Shown: positions 26,505 through 36,400, counted from the first letter of the stretch. The stretch: DNA of 64,000 nt from Photorhabdus khanii NC19 (GCF_000517265.1 NZ_AYSJ01000002.1:846306-910305), one strand, 5' to 3'. Numbers and translations: made by a program. The notes: a model not told the origin generated them from the letters alone.

Positions 26505-27480
26505 TTGTATTTAATCTAAAATCATTAATCGCAAATTGAAAAGAAATCACATGTAAAAGAATATTATCCGAATAGATAGGTATTAAAGAGTTTTCTCACC
26601 GGTTATTTAACAGAATCAATAAAGATAAAATGAATATGATCGGCGTTCATTAAACGTAATCCAATGATGATTAAACTTAACAAAAAATCAGAGGTAAAAA
26701 GGGTAAAAAACAGTTAAAAATTTATACCGATTAAAACCATCAGTTAAAAAATAACTTTTAATAATCATTTAAATCCTGTCCATCATAAAACACAAGGCGT
26801 GATTGACTTTGTTTACCTTGTTATGTTTAATTTATTTATCCGAAACTCTATATTCTATTTGTTTTACATTTACCTAATCTACCATAATCATTTAAAATCC
26901 AGAATGTTGGCGTATTAAAGCTTTTATATCAAGGACAGATTTAATTCAATAAAGGCCACTTTTTAGAAGGAACAGTTAATTACATTTAATCGAAAATCAT
27001 TAACCTTCTAATCGCAAGTTGAAAAGAATCCACACGTAAAAGAATACTCTCCGAATAAATGGGTATTAAAGCGCTTTCTCACCAATTATTTAACAGCATC
27101 AGTAAAGATAAAGTGAATATAATCCGCGTTCATTAAACGCAATCCAATGATGATTAAACTTAATAAAAATCCGATATTAAAAATGGTTAAACCTTTATAC
27201 CGATTAAAACCATCAGTTAAAAAAATGACTTTTAATAACCATTTAAATCCTACCCATAATAAAACACAAGGCATGATTGACTTTGTTTACCCTGTTCTAT
27301 TTGATTTATTTATCCGCGATTTTATACTCTATTTATTTTACATTTACCTTATCTGCCTAATCATTTAAAAGGCGCGAATGCCGAAAATATTAAATTTTTT
27401 ATATCAAAGTAGATTTAACCCAATAAATGCAACTTTTCAGAGTACAGTTGATGGTATTTAATCGAAAATTATTAATCATT
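26502..27480. repeat. ~470 bp tandem repeat, two copies plus partial third
   Basis: Two head-to-tail copies (about 26502-26974 and 26975-27445) and the first about 35 bases of a third. Shared blocks include CCAATGATGATTAAACTTAA, TACCGATTAAAACCATCAGT and CATAATAAAACACAAGGC-type sequence. The copies differ by scattered substitutions and small indels. No reading frame is conserved between them, so they are non-coding. A related, more diverged piece lies at about 62765-62895 beyond the lipase locus. Confidence 0.75.
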
Positions 27481-27518
27481 ACGAGCGCATTCGCGGCTGA
27501 TATTGATCTGGGCACAAA

Positions 27519-27690
27519 AGAATACAGCCGGATAAGCGCGGTTTGGTGATATATTGCGCTACTTATCCGGCTTTTTGCCATTATCTCGCCATTATCGGAT
27601 GCCGATATAATATTGTATTTTTATTTTACGGTGTTAATTGAATTAAACCGGTGATCACCTTTTCAAGATACTGACGAGGGCAACCTAAAT
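27519..27690. repeat. Right direct repeat: malY 3' end and terminator
   Basis: The intact partner of the left repeat at 14458-14614. It contains the AGCCGGATAAG ... CTTATCCGGCT hairpin (27526-27572), which ends the leftward malY gene, and the last about 22 codons of malY. The pair suggests the Rhs island entered or was amplified at this site. Confidence 0.75.
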
Positions 27691-28804
27691 TTATCCGGAT
27701 AAACCCTTTTCCCCTATCACCAAAATTCCGTCCCATTGAAACGGCTATTTTCGCTTTCTGTAACAATGCCGACTGGAGAGCATCGTCATCCAGACCTAAA
27801 GCGCGACAATCTAACCAAGCCAGGTATGTGCCTTCGGCTTTGGTCATTCGGCACCAAGGGACAGTATGCGCGATTGCTTGCTCCAACCAGCGGCGGTTCT
27901 CTGCCAGGTGATGTTGTAGCTCGTCAAACCATAGACTTCCATGTTGATATGCTGCTGTGGCCGCAGTCATCGATAGTGAGTTAAATACATCTAATCCGTG
28001 GGCGTTTAATCGATCATTAAAGGCACGCCGAAGGTCGGGATCTGGAATGAGAAAGTTCGATATGCGAAGTGATGAGAGTCCAAATGTTTTACTTGCTGAG
28101 GTGGCGGCAATGATGTTGCTATGCCATTCGTTCCCCAGATGCAGTACCGAGGTGAATGTTTTCCCAGGTAAAATCAAATCAGCCCAAATTTCATCAGAAA
28201 TTACCGTGACACCGTACTTTTTACAGAGCGTCAATAGCCGGGCCAACTCGTCGCGATCCCAGCATCGGCCAGTAGGATTGTGTGGGTTACATAACAGGAG
28301 CAAAGGCGGTCTGTGTTGCTCCAACATCTGCTCTAAATGATCATAGTCAATTTGATAACCGTCCGGATTTTCAAGGAGGGGATTTTCAACCACCACCCTG
28401 TCGTTCATGGTGATGATTTTGGCGAATGAGCCATAGTAGGGTCCTTGTATCACGACGCCTTCACCCGGTTTACTCAGCATCTGGATCAGTAAAGCCAGCC
28501 CAGGTATGACACCTTCTATTGACGTGAACCAATCCCGGCATAAGGTCAACTGATGACGTTTTGAAAACCAGTCTATTGCTGCCTGGTAATAGTTATCGTC
28601 GCGTTCGCTATAACCGAAAATGCCGTGGTTGACTCGAGTGTGTAGCGCTTGCTGGATTTTTTCCGAACATTGGAAATCGAAATCAGAAATCCACATTGGC
28701 AGAAGATCAGTTTGGTTCAATTGCAGGTAACGATCTAAAAAGTCCCATTTAACAGAGCCCGTATTGTGGCGATCGATGATTTGATTGAAATCATGCGGTT
28801 TCAT
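27626..28804 (-). CDS. MalY/PatB-family PLP-dependent C-S lyase / aminotransferase
   Basis: A 392-residue cytosolic fold-type I PLP enzyme. It has the MalY/PatB opening (NTGSVKWDFLD, DLLPMWISDFDF), NPHNPTGR for cofactor binding, SDEIWADL with the ring-stacking Asp, and SASKTFGLSSLR containing the Schiff-base lysine. Family members cleave cystathionine or other C-S bonds to thiol, pyruvate and ammonia; E. coli MalY also restrains MalT. Here it overlaps the nhaC-like gene by 14 bases and follows it in one operon. Its natural substrate cannot be read from sequence. The 3' end is duplicated at 14552-14614. Confidence 0.88.
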   Translation of the reverse strand: MKPHDFNQIIDRHNTGSVKWDFLDRYLQLNQTDLLPMWISDFDFQCSEKIQQALHTRVNHGIFGYSERDDNYYQAAIDWFSKRHQLTLCRDWFTSIEGVIPGLALLIQMLSKPGEGVVIQGPYYGSFAKIITMNDRVVVENPLLENPDGYQIDYDHLEQMLEQHRPPLLLLCNPHNPTGRCWDRDELARLLTLCKKYGVTVISDEIWADLILPGKTFTSVLHLGNEWHSNIIAATSASKTFGLSSLRISNFLIPDPDLRRAFNDRLNAHGLDVFNSLSMTAATAAYQHGSLWFDELQHHLAENRRWLEQAIAHTVPWCRMTKAEGTYLAWLDCRALGLDDDALQSALLQKAKIAVSMGRNFGDRGKGFIRINLGCPRQYLEKVITGLIQLTP

Positions 28805-30245
28805 GTTGGCTTTCCTTATTCTTCAGGGAATGTTCCGGTGCGACTCTTGCAATACCGAAACCAGTAAAGCCATAAATGAGTGCAAAAAAGACGGCGGCGT
28901 AGCACTGGATAGCCCAGGGCAGCAGCTCAAGCGTACTGACACCCAGAGTCGTCGCCATGTAAATGCCTGCGGCAGTCCATGGGATGAGTGGCTCAATGAC
29001 GGTACAGGCATCTTCTATTGTCCGTGACAGATTTTTATTATCCAGGCCCATGCGGCGATAGGCACCTTTAAAGAGTTCTGCCGGGATGAGGAGAGCCAGT
29101 TTTCCGTCACAGGTGGCACCGGTCACAAGGATGGTTGTGGCTACGGTTGCCGCTATAAGTTGCCCGGTTGTGTGAACAGCTTGCAGAAGCCGGTTAATGA
29201 TGAGGGTCAGGGCACCTGTGAGCGCCAAAGTACCGGCAAACGAGAAGGCACAAAATACCAGCAGGATGGTGCTCATCATTGAGAACATGCCACCGCGATT
29301 GAGCAGACGTGGGACGTCGCTAACGACTCCAGTGATGTTGTGCCCCTGCTCAGAGAACATTGAGAGATTGAAGCCATCTATCAACGCATTAAGGCCTTGT
29401 TTAAGTGTAAATCCCTGAAGACCTATGCCGATCGCAATAGCCAATGCACATGCGGCCAACATAACGGGTATCACCGGACGTTTTGTTATTGCACCCCACA
29501 AAACCAGTATCGGTGGCAAAATCAGTAATAAATTGAAGTGATACAGGCTTTCAAGAGATTGAATGATGTCTGTGACTTTTTCAGGTGTTGCTACGCTACC
29601 TACCGAGCCTGTGTGACCAGCGATAAGATAGACAATCGCCGCTAAAATAAAGCTTGGGATAGTGGTATACATCAGGTGTTGAATATGGCTGTAGAGATCG
29701 GTGTCGGTGACGATGGCAGCGAAGTTAGTTGAGTCAGATAGCGGTGAAATTTTATCGCCGAAATATGCACCTGAAACAACCGCACCTGCGGCGGCAGCCA
29801 AAGGCACATCAAGACCTGTCGCTACCCCCATCAGGGCAACACCAACCGTTCCGGTTGCCCCCCACGATGTGCCGGTGCAGATTGAGATAACGCTCGTGAT
29901 AAAGAAGGCGGTAATGAGTATATATTGCGGGTTAATCAGTTTTAACCCCCAGTAAACCATGTAAGGTATGGTTCCGCTGATCATCCAGGTTCCGATAAGT
30001 CCCCCGACGCAAATCAGTATTATGATCACCGGCATTGCTTTGGTTAGCTTTGCCACAATGGAATCAATAATGTCATTCCAGCGATAGCCTTGCCAATACG
30101 CTAAGGCCGCCGCTATTCCTGCTGATATGAGTAATAAGGATTCAATGCGCAGTCCCAGTTGACCATAGCCAATAATCAGAAGTAAGAGCATTGCTATGAT
30201 CGGCAATATAGCGAGTCCCAGATTAAGCTTCTTTTTGTCGTCCAT
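28791..30245 (-). CDS. nhaC: NhaC-family Na+/H+ antiporter
   Basis: A 484-residue inner-membrane protein with about eleven to twelve hydrophobic helices, starting MDDKKKLNLGLAILPIIAML. Characteristic segments are GTSWGATGTVGVALMGVATG, YFGDKISPLSDSTNFAA and ATCDGKLALLIPAEL, which match NhaC-type antiporters. NhaC exchangers expel sodium for protons, and some relatives (such as malate/lactate exchangers) move organic acids. Co-transcription with the MalY-like enzyme and control by an adjacent repressor suggest transport tied to an amino-acid-like or organic substrate rather than pure pH homeostasis. A GalR-type palindrome lies about 80 bases upstream of the start. Confidence 0.88.
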   Translation of the reverse strand: MDDKKKLNLGLAILPIIAMLLLLIIGYGQLGLRIESLLLISAGIAAALAYWQGYRWNDIIDSIVAKLTKAMPVIIILICVGGLIGTWMISGTIPYMVYWGLKLINPQYILITAFFITSVISICTGTSWGATGTVGVALMGVATGLDVPLAAAAGAVVSGAYFGDKISPLSDSTNFAAIVTDTDLYSHIQHLMYTTIPSFILAAIVYLIAGHTGSVGSVATPEKVTDIIQSLESLYHFNLLLILPPILVLWGAITKRPVIPVMLAACALAIAIGIGLQGFTLKQGLNALIDGFNLSMFSEQGHNITGVVSDVPRLLNRGGMFSMMSTILLVFCAFSFAGTLALTGALTLIINRLLQAVHTTGQLIAATVATTILVTGATCDGKLALLIPAELFKGAYRRMGLDNKNLSRTIEDACTVIEPLIPWTAAGIYMATTLGVSTLELLPWAIQCYAAVFFALIYGFTGFGIARVAPEHSLKNKESQHETA

Positions 30246-30326
30246 TTAAAATCCCTGCTCCGGATATGTTATTGAGACAGAATAATAAAGTTGTTTCGAA
30301 TGGAATGTGAGAGATGTGACTTGTCC

Positions 30327-30342
30327 ATGTAATCGGTTTCAT
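30327..30342. promoter_or_regulatory. GalR/LacI-type operator in front of nhaC-malY
   Basis: ATGTAATCGGTTTCAT is an imperfect 16-base palindrome with a central CG (12 of 16 positions symmetric). It closely follows the GalR/GalS operator pattern xTGxAAxCGxTTxCAx. It lies between the regulator gene and nhaC and is the likely binding site of that regulator. An identical copy is at 32569-32584. Confidence 0.65.
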
Positions 30343-30404
30343 GAGGTGTGAAAATGCGATCTGTGTATCGTTTTTTACGCTTGTTTTGTCTGTGATGCTT
30401 TTCT

Positions 30405-31406
30405 TTATCCTATGGAAAAAACGGAATCTCTGATCACGAGTTCGGCTGAGAACATATTCATTTGTGGGGCGGGTTCTTCCTGGGCATTGAGTTGTAACGC
30501 CAGATTCGCCGCCCGTCGTGCCATCCTCTCTATTGGGTAGTGTACAGTCGTTAAAGAGGGGTAGAGATATCGTGCCGGAACAATATCATCAAACCCAATA
30601 ATCGACAGTTGTTCCGGTAAGTTGATTTTCCGTTGATGCAGGGCTCGCATTATGCCGGCAGCCATAACATCGTTGAATGTCACTGCGGCAGTAAAGTTGA
30701 TGCCGCTGTTCAAGAGCTTTTCTGCTGCCAGTTCTCCGCCTTTTTCGTCAAATGGAGCGCTGATAACCCAATTGCCAGGTACGGTGATACCCGCATGAGT
30801 CATTGCAGAATAATATCCCTCCAGGCGGAGTTTTCTATCATCAATAGGCAGGTCTGTCGTTACATAGGCGATTTTTCGATGACCATTTTGGATAAGGTAG
30901 TGAGTAGCAGCCTGCGAAGCGCTAACATTATCTAACCAGATGCATCGGTTGGCGATTGCAGGGAAATATCGATTAATCATGACTAAGGCTGGCGTATGCG
31001 CTGCATAACGCAATATGTCTGTATCACTCATTCGAGTGGTATGTGCCACTATCGCTTCGCACCCTTGATTGATTAAAAAATCTAAGGCGGATTTCTCGAG
31101 TTCAGCCTGATGCCCACCACTGCAAACCATCAGTTTTACCCCTTTCTTGCGGGCAATTTCTTCAACTCCACGTGCTAAACGGGAAAAAAAAGGATCAGCC
31201 AGGTTACCGGTGAGTAAGCCCAACATATCCCCGCATCTTTTTGCCAGGGCAAGCGCAGCAGGATTTCGGTGGTAGTTGAATTCCCGCATGGCTTTTTCGA
31301 CACGTTCACGAGTACCCGGTTCGACGTAAGCTGTGTTATTGATGACTCGGCTTACGGTGGCCACGGATACTCCAGCTTGATGTGCTACGTCTTTCATTGT
31401 AGCCAT
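30405..31406 (-). CDS. LacI/GalR-family transcriptional repressor
   Basis: A 333-residue repressor: an N-terminal helix-turn-helix (MATMKDVAHQAGVSVATVSRVIN) with hinge helix, then a periplasmic-binding-protein-like effector domain (NGHRKIAYV, FNDVMAAGIMRAL, LSIIGFDDI.PARYLYPSLTT). It resembles GalR/GalS most closely (INR, CIWLDN, GFDD.PxARYxxPxLTTVxYPI). It is encoded just upstream of nhaC-malY on the same strand. This recalls MalI next to malXY, and the palindrome in front of nhaC suits a GalR-type protein. Effector unknown. Confidence 0.9.
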   Translation of the reverse strand: MATMKDVAHQAGVSVATVSRVINNTAYVEPGTRERVEKAMREFNYHRNPAALALAKRCGDMLGLLTGNLADPFFSRLARGVEEIARKKGVKLMVCSGGHQAELEKSALDFLINQGCEAIVAHTTRMSDTDILRYAAHTPALVMINRYFPAIANRCIWLDNVSASQAATHYLIQNGHRKIAYVTTDLPIDDRKLRLEGYYSAMTHAGITVPGNWVISAPFDEKGGELAAEKLLNSGINFTAAVTFNDVMAAGIMRALHQRKINLPEQLSIIGFDDIVPARYLYPSLTTVHYPIERMARRAANLALQLNAQEEPAPQMNMFSAELVIRDSVFSIG

Positions 31407-31597
31407 ATTCCTTTCCTCAGTAGTTTATGTGATCAATGACAAATGTGACGTGGAGGGATCATAGCCTAATTTATTCAGATTATCATGAAAGGATTGATAT
31501 ACGTCATTGCAAGCAAGTAACATGAATCGGACTTATTTGAATAATCTTTGATGAATGGTTTAGTCATAATTGGCATGTATTGAACACGACCCGTTCT

Positions 31598-31636
31598 CCC
31601 TGTCACTTAATCAGGGAAAGCTGATTAAATGGCAGG
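31598..31636. terminator. Long hairpin after the LuxR solo
   Basis: CCCTGTCACTTAATCAG and CTGATTAAATGGCAGGG form a 17-base stem (one mismatch, one G-T) with a GGAAAG loop. It lies just beyond the stop of the leftward LuxR gene. There is no T-run, so termination is likely but not certain. Confidence 0.5.
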
Positions 31637-31662
31637 GTGTGTAGGGGGGCAGGCATTATCTT

Positions 31663-32334
31663 TTATAGCAAAAAATGGCCTGTAGCTTGAAAGTATTTGG
31701 GGGGAACATAGAGATCATAATTATTTTCTTTGCAAAATAACCTCAATTCAGTCATTGATCCAATGGATAATTTATCATAGATGATTTTAAAATATTTTTC
31801 TAAGCTACGGCATGAAACCTTGATTTCATTGGCGATAAATTTATTGCTGACGCCACGGCAGAATAGAAAAATGATTATCCACTCTTTCGCCGTCAAGATA
31901 TTATTAGGCAGCTTAGGTCTAACAGAGGCAGATGAGTCATTTTTAATGTAATTGTATAGCGAAAAATGATTTATGTCTTTCATATGACCAATTATCCCCA
32001 TGCATTGATTATTTTCATCCATTAATGGGTATTTGTCACAAAAATAGTATTTAAGTTTTGGACCATTATCGGGCAGATAAATCCCAATAGATGATACTTT
32101 TTGCATAGACTGTAAAACCTTACGGTCATGTTCTTCAAAAAGGTGAGCAAAATTACTAAACGGTGTAGATAATTCTTTATTATTATATCCTATAACATTA
32201 AAATTTTCAGGTAATTTGTTTACTTTAATAAACACTGGATTTGCATATATGAAACGGAATTCTTTATCTTTTACAAACCATGATTCATGACTTTTATCCC
32301 ACATATTTGTTAACTGAGGGGTAATTTGACTCAT
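31663..32334 (-). CDS. PAS4-LuxR solo regulator (isolated member)
   Basis: A 223-residue regulator beginning MSQITPQLTNMWDKSHESWF: PAS4-like sensor (VKDKEFRFIYANPVFIKVNK, CDKYPLMDENNQCMGII) and a C-terminal helix-turn-helix (LTAKEWIIIFLFCRGVSNKF, then IKVSCRSLEKYFKIIY). It is closest to the class C gene at 12350-13039. The start follows AAGGTCACAT; the open frame extends 18 codons further without family similarity. It has inserted between the lacI gene and a decayed copy of the lacI-nhaC intergenic region. Confidence 0.8.
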   Translation of the reverse strand: MSQITPQLTNMWDKSHESWFVKDKEFRFIYANPVFIKVNKLPENFNVIGYNNKELSTPFSNFAHLFEEHDRKVLQSMQKVSSIGIYLPDNGPKLKYYFCDKYPLMDENNQCMGIIGHMKDINHFSLYNYIKNDSSASVRPKLPNNILTAKEWIIIFLFCRGVSNKFIANEIKVSCRSLEKYFKIIYDKLSIGSMTELRLFCKENNYDLYVPPKYFQATGHFLL

Positions 32335-32410
32335 ATGTGACCTTAAAAAATTTGAATATAAATAAAAAAACATTCCAGTAATGAACAAAGACAGTAATTC
32401 GTTCTAGAGT

Positions 32411-32690
32411 GAGCTATCCCATAATCAGAAGTCATCGCATTGCTATGATTGTCAGTATGTCTGGTGCCAGATTAGTCATCCATTTTATTTAACATCCAGT
32501 TTCACATGGGTTATTGCAATAAGATAATGAATTTGTTTCGAATGGAATGTGATGAGTGTTACTTATTCATGTAATCGGTTTCATGAGGTATAAAAATGTG
32601 ACTTATGCATCAATTTTTTATCTTGTTTTATGTATGAAGTTCTTTTCTGTTCTATCATTTTTCTCTCTTTCCAAGACAGAGTTCGGATCA
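32411..32690 (-). pseudogene. Decayed duplicate of the nhaC start, its operator region and perhaps the lacI end
   Basis: Bases 32411-32483 on the minus strand align with the first about 25 codons of nhaC (ATGGATGAC ... CATAGCAATG ... CTTCTGATTAT) but have a stop at codon 4. Upstream, TTGTTTCGAATGGAATGTGA and ATGTAATCGGTTTCATGAGG recur as in 30290-30346. The last 50 bases are faintly like the lacI 3' end. It is therefore a fossil second copy of this promoter. Confidence 0.65.
32569..32584. promoter_or_regulatory. Second, identical GalR-type operator
   Basis: ATGTAATCGGTTTCAT is identical to 30327-30342 although the surrounding duplicate has decayed. It may still bind the repressor as an auxiliary site about 2.2 kb away, or be a recent relic. 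Confidence 0.5.
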
Positions 32691-33178
32691 GGCTTGAAGC
32701 AACAACTGACGACTTCGTTAAGCCTATGAAAATATCTAATTATTCAATGAACAAGCCCCAGTCACATAGTTATCTATGCTCCTGGGGATGCGTTCACTTG
32801 CCGCCGCGCTGCAACTTGAAATCTATTGGGTGTATAACAATGTAAATAGTTTGTCCTTATTAATTTGATTTATGAAAAATTATTTAATAATTTAAATAAA
32901 AACAATAAATTATGTGTTCTTTGCGTTATGGTTTAATGTTGTTTTTATTGTCTTATTTGCGTTCTTAGCATCAATGTGGGGATATGGGGCAATATATGGG
33001 GGGTAAATAGACTTTCTTGTGTGTAAATATTGATTTTGAGTTTTTGCTCTATATTATTTTATTCTGCTTATTCATTTGATCGTATTTATAGATATATAAG
33101 CTCATTATGTCTTTGAGCTTAATGTTTTTTTATATAATGTATGGTCTTTGTGAATAAATTTCTTCTTGGGAGAGAATT
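32691..33178. other. Intergenic region upstream of MARTX toxin 1
   Basis: No gene. Bases 32750-32845 (around CAGTCACATAGTTATCTATG and GCTGCAACTTGAAATCTATT) have the look of a dispersed repeat I associate with Photorhabdus/Xenorhabdus intergenic DNA; this is a memory-based call. From about 32970 the sequence parallels the leader of toxin 2 (GCTCTATATTATTT shared). The toxin promoter is probably here. Confidence 0.4.
33098..33131 (+). terminator. Terminator-like hairpin in the toxin 1 leader
   Basis: AAGCTCA ... TGAGCTT stem followed by AATGTTTTTTT. It lies about 350 bases upstream of the toxin start. A different-sequence hairpin occupies the same place before toxin 2, so it may be an attenuator rather than the end of an upstream gene. 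Confidence 0.5.
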
Positions 33179-33479
33179 ATGTTTAAAAAATTCGAATAAA
33201 TCATCGATGATGTCAGTTATAACAACAGCGTCTTTTCTCTTTATTCCATTGATTAAAAAAGAATAGTTTGAGAAATGGAGTAATAGCTGAAAACAGCAAT
33301 CAATCTCAAGTAGAACAAATTATATTAAAAAAGATCTGATTGATTGTTGTCATTGTTTTTTGCCGTGGAAAGGTCAAAGGGTTTGTATCGTCCACGGGAA
33401 ATTAGCTTCTCAAAACAACTGTTATCTCTGCCAGATGCAGTGGTTTTTTTATTTAACCTCAACTAAATTAAAGGATTGT
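33179..33479 (+). pseudogene. Broken small Cys-rich gene upstream of MARTX toxin 1
   Basis: Behind GGGAGAG, ATG 33179 starts MFKKFE, then TAA, then in frame IIDDVSYNNSVFSLYSID and another TAA. In the next frame SLRNGVIAENSNQSQVEQII continues, and in the third KKDLIDCCHCFLPWKGQRVC followed by IVHGKLASQNNCYLCQMQWF up to the toxin start. Joined together these make a protein of about 100 residues with a CxxC...CxxH...CxxC zinc-binding look, directly before rtxA. In vibrios small genes (rtxH, rtxC) occupy this place; whether this is an rtxH homologue needs a database comparison. Two stops and two frameshifts make it a pseudogene. Confidence 0.6.
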
Positions 33480-33481
33480 TT

Positions 33482-36400
33482 ATGGGGAAATCATCAAATC
33501 GCAGTACAGAATATTTCTTTACTGGGAAATATTACGATGATGATGATAGTAATAATATTGTTGCTATTGGAGTGGCGGGAACTGTTTATGCTAAAGGAGG
33601 AGATGATCATATTACCCTAGGCTCACTTGGGGCAACAATCTATGCCGATTCTGGCAACAAGATAGTCGATGGTGGCACCGGATATTTAAAAATCGTGGAT
33701 ATTGAAGGTAATCTGGCGGTACAGGGTGCCGCAGGTTACGCAGGTATTGATAAAAGTGGTGATGGTAGTATTTCATTTACGGGTGCGGCAGGTGGCGTTT
33801 TTATGGATCACCGGGGTGGTCACGGTGACCTGAATTTCTCCGGTGTTGCGGCTTATAACGGCCTGACCCGTAAAGGGCAATCCGGTAATGTGATTTTTAA
33901 CGGTGTCGGCGGTTATAACGAATTATGGCACGAAACTAACCAGGGTAATTTAAGCTTTGCCGGAGCCGGTGCCGGCAATAAAATTGACCGCACCTGGTAT
34001 GATCACTATGAGAAAAGTCACGGTGATGTGGAGTTTGATGGTGGAGGGGCGGCAAATAGCATCAGTTCGCGGGTTGAAAGCGGTGATATTAATTTCAGTG
34101 GTGCAGGTGCTGATAACCACATTATACGTAAAGGTCGGGAGGGCAATATTATCTTGCATGGTGCAGGGGCATCAAACCGCATTGAACGCCTGCGCCAAAA
34201 TAGAGATAAATATGAACAGACCCACGGTAATATCGAATTTGCCGGTGTGGGTGGTTATAACCAAATTTATTCTGATATCGCCCATGGTAATATCAATTTC
34301 ACCGGTGCCGGTGCTTACAATGAAATATCGAGAATAGGCGAATATAACGGTTCCCGTGATGATGCTCTGGAATATGCTAAAGCCGAAGAGATCGTATTAA
34401 CTTCGGCGATAATGGGAGGAAGTCAGATTCAGCAATCCCAGTCAGTCATCGGTATTAAATCAACGACTGAATCTGATACTTATCTCTTTGCGTTTGCCGA
34501 CGAAATATCCACTAAGGTTAGCAAAGTTCAGCTCCGAAACGATCCTGAAACGGGTAAACTCAGTTATTACGTGACCTCCTGGTATAAACAGGGCAATCAC
34601 CTTGAAAATCTTGCTGTGGAAGATATTTCTTCAAGTAATGGATTTATCGATATAGGCACCAATGATGGCTACCGCCTCTTCAATTTAATCTTTGAACATC
34701 ATCAACCCGTTATTATTCGGCATACCGTTGAGGAAGATTTGCAGGAAAATTATTGGGTAACTTATGCGGGTGGAACTACCGCCAAAGCAGAAGATGTCAC
34801 ACTGATTGATGCCAAAATGCATGGGCGGGCAATCCATTCTGATGGTTCGATATTGGATGTTTCAGCGGTGAAATCGAACTGTCAACCGAACACTTATGTT
34901 TATGCCAAATATGTTGAGTCATACACCAAAGTGGTGAAGGTTGAGTTGAAAAATGATCCTCACACCGGTGCACTGCAATATTTTGCCAGTGCGTGGTACA
35001 AAACCGGCGATCATACCGATGATCTGGCTAATGAAGATTTTTCACTCTCAAGCGGTTATAGCCCGATGGAGCCTGGGGGATATTCACTCACTAAGTTGCA
35101 ATATAAAGTTAATGCGGTGCGCCGTGTCTCTGAGCATTTAGAACATACAGAAGAATATCGTCACCAGGAATTGGTGAAATCACCCACAGACATCGGTGAC
35201 AGCACCGGTGACATTAATTTCAGCGGTGTGGGTGGCGGGAACGTTATTAAATCCAGTGTGATACATGGCAATGTTTATTTTGCGGGCGAGGGTGGCGCTA
35301 ACGTCATTGTGAAAAGTGGTGAAGAGGGCAATCTGACATTTCGGGGCGCGGGCTTGGCAAACGTCCTTGTTCATCAAAGCCGGCATGGAGAAATGGACGT
35401 TGATGCCGGTGGTGCAGCAAATGTGCTGGTTCGGATCGGTGACGGGCGGTATCTGGCTCATCTTCTGGCGATTGGCAATATCTCGATCCATCAAGGTAAT
35501 GGTGACAGCCGGGTTATTATGCTGGGAGGTTACAACACCCATACCCAAATAGGTGATGGAAGCGCGAATTGGTTAGGGGCCGGCGGTTTTAACGTCATGA
35601 CCCAGAAAGGTAAAGGGAAAGTCTCCTCGGTATTGGTGGGGGGCGCCAATGTATTGACCAAGCTCGCGGCGGGTTATCTGGTTTCCGGTATGCTCGGCGG
35701 TGCCAACATTATCACCCATATCTCTGGTGATAATGAAATATCAGATACCACAGCCATTGCGTTGGGCGGCACCAATATTCTGGCCAAAAAAGGCAGAGGT
35801 GATGCTGTTGCGGTGATGGGCGGTGGTGCGAACGTTCTTACCCACATTGGTAACGGTAGTACGACGGGTGTGATGTTGGGTGGTGCCAATATTCTGACCA
35901 AGGTAGGAGATGGTGATACTACCGGCATTATGTTCGGTATTGGTAATGTGTTTACCCATATTGGTGACTATCAGACACTGGGTGTGATGGGGGCTGCGGG
36001 CAATATCTTCACTAAAATTGGGGGAGGAACCGCGATTGCAGCCATGATGGGTGCAGGCAATATTTTTACTCATGTTGGCAAAGGTGATGCTTGGGCGCTG
36101 ATGGGTGGGTTGGGTAATGTCTTTACCAAAGTGGGGGATGGCAATGCGCTGGCATTGATGATAGCCGCTGGTAATGTGTTTACCCATATTGGTGATGGAA
36201 TGAGCGTTGCCCTGATGTTGGCAAGAGCTAATATCGCAACCAAAGTGGGTAATGGCACGACTCTGGCAGCGATGATTGGTGATGTCAATGTTATGACGCA
36301 TATAGGTGATGGCTCAACCTTTGCGGCGCTGATCGGGCAAGGCAACATCCTGACGAAAGTTGGTCATGGGCTGACCATCGGCTTGATGGTTGGTGAAGCG

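Noticed and set aside
27086..27368. Short frames on both strands in the ~470 bp repeats
   Set aside because: They are not conserved between the repeat copies, so the repeats are not coding.
33360..33620. 86-codon frame overlapping the MARTX toxin 1 start
   Set aside because: Its first part is the Cys-rich end of the broken leader gene; the rest is out-of-frame toxin sequence, so it was treated as part of the pseudogene.
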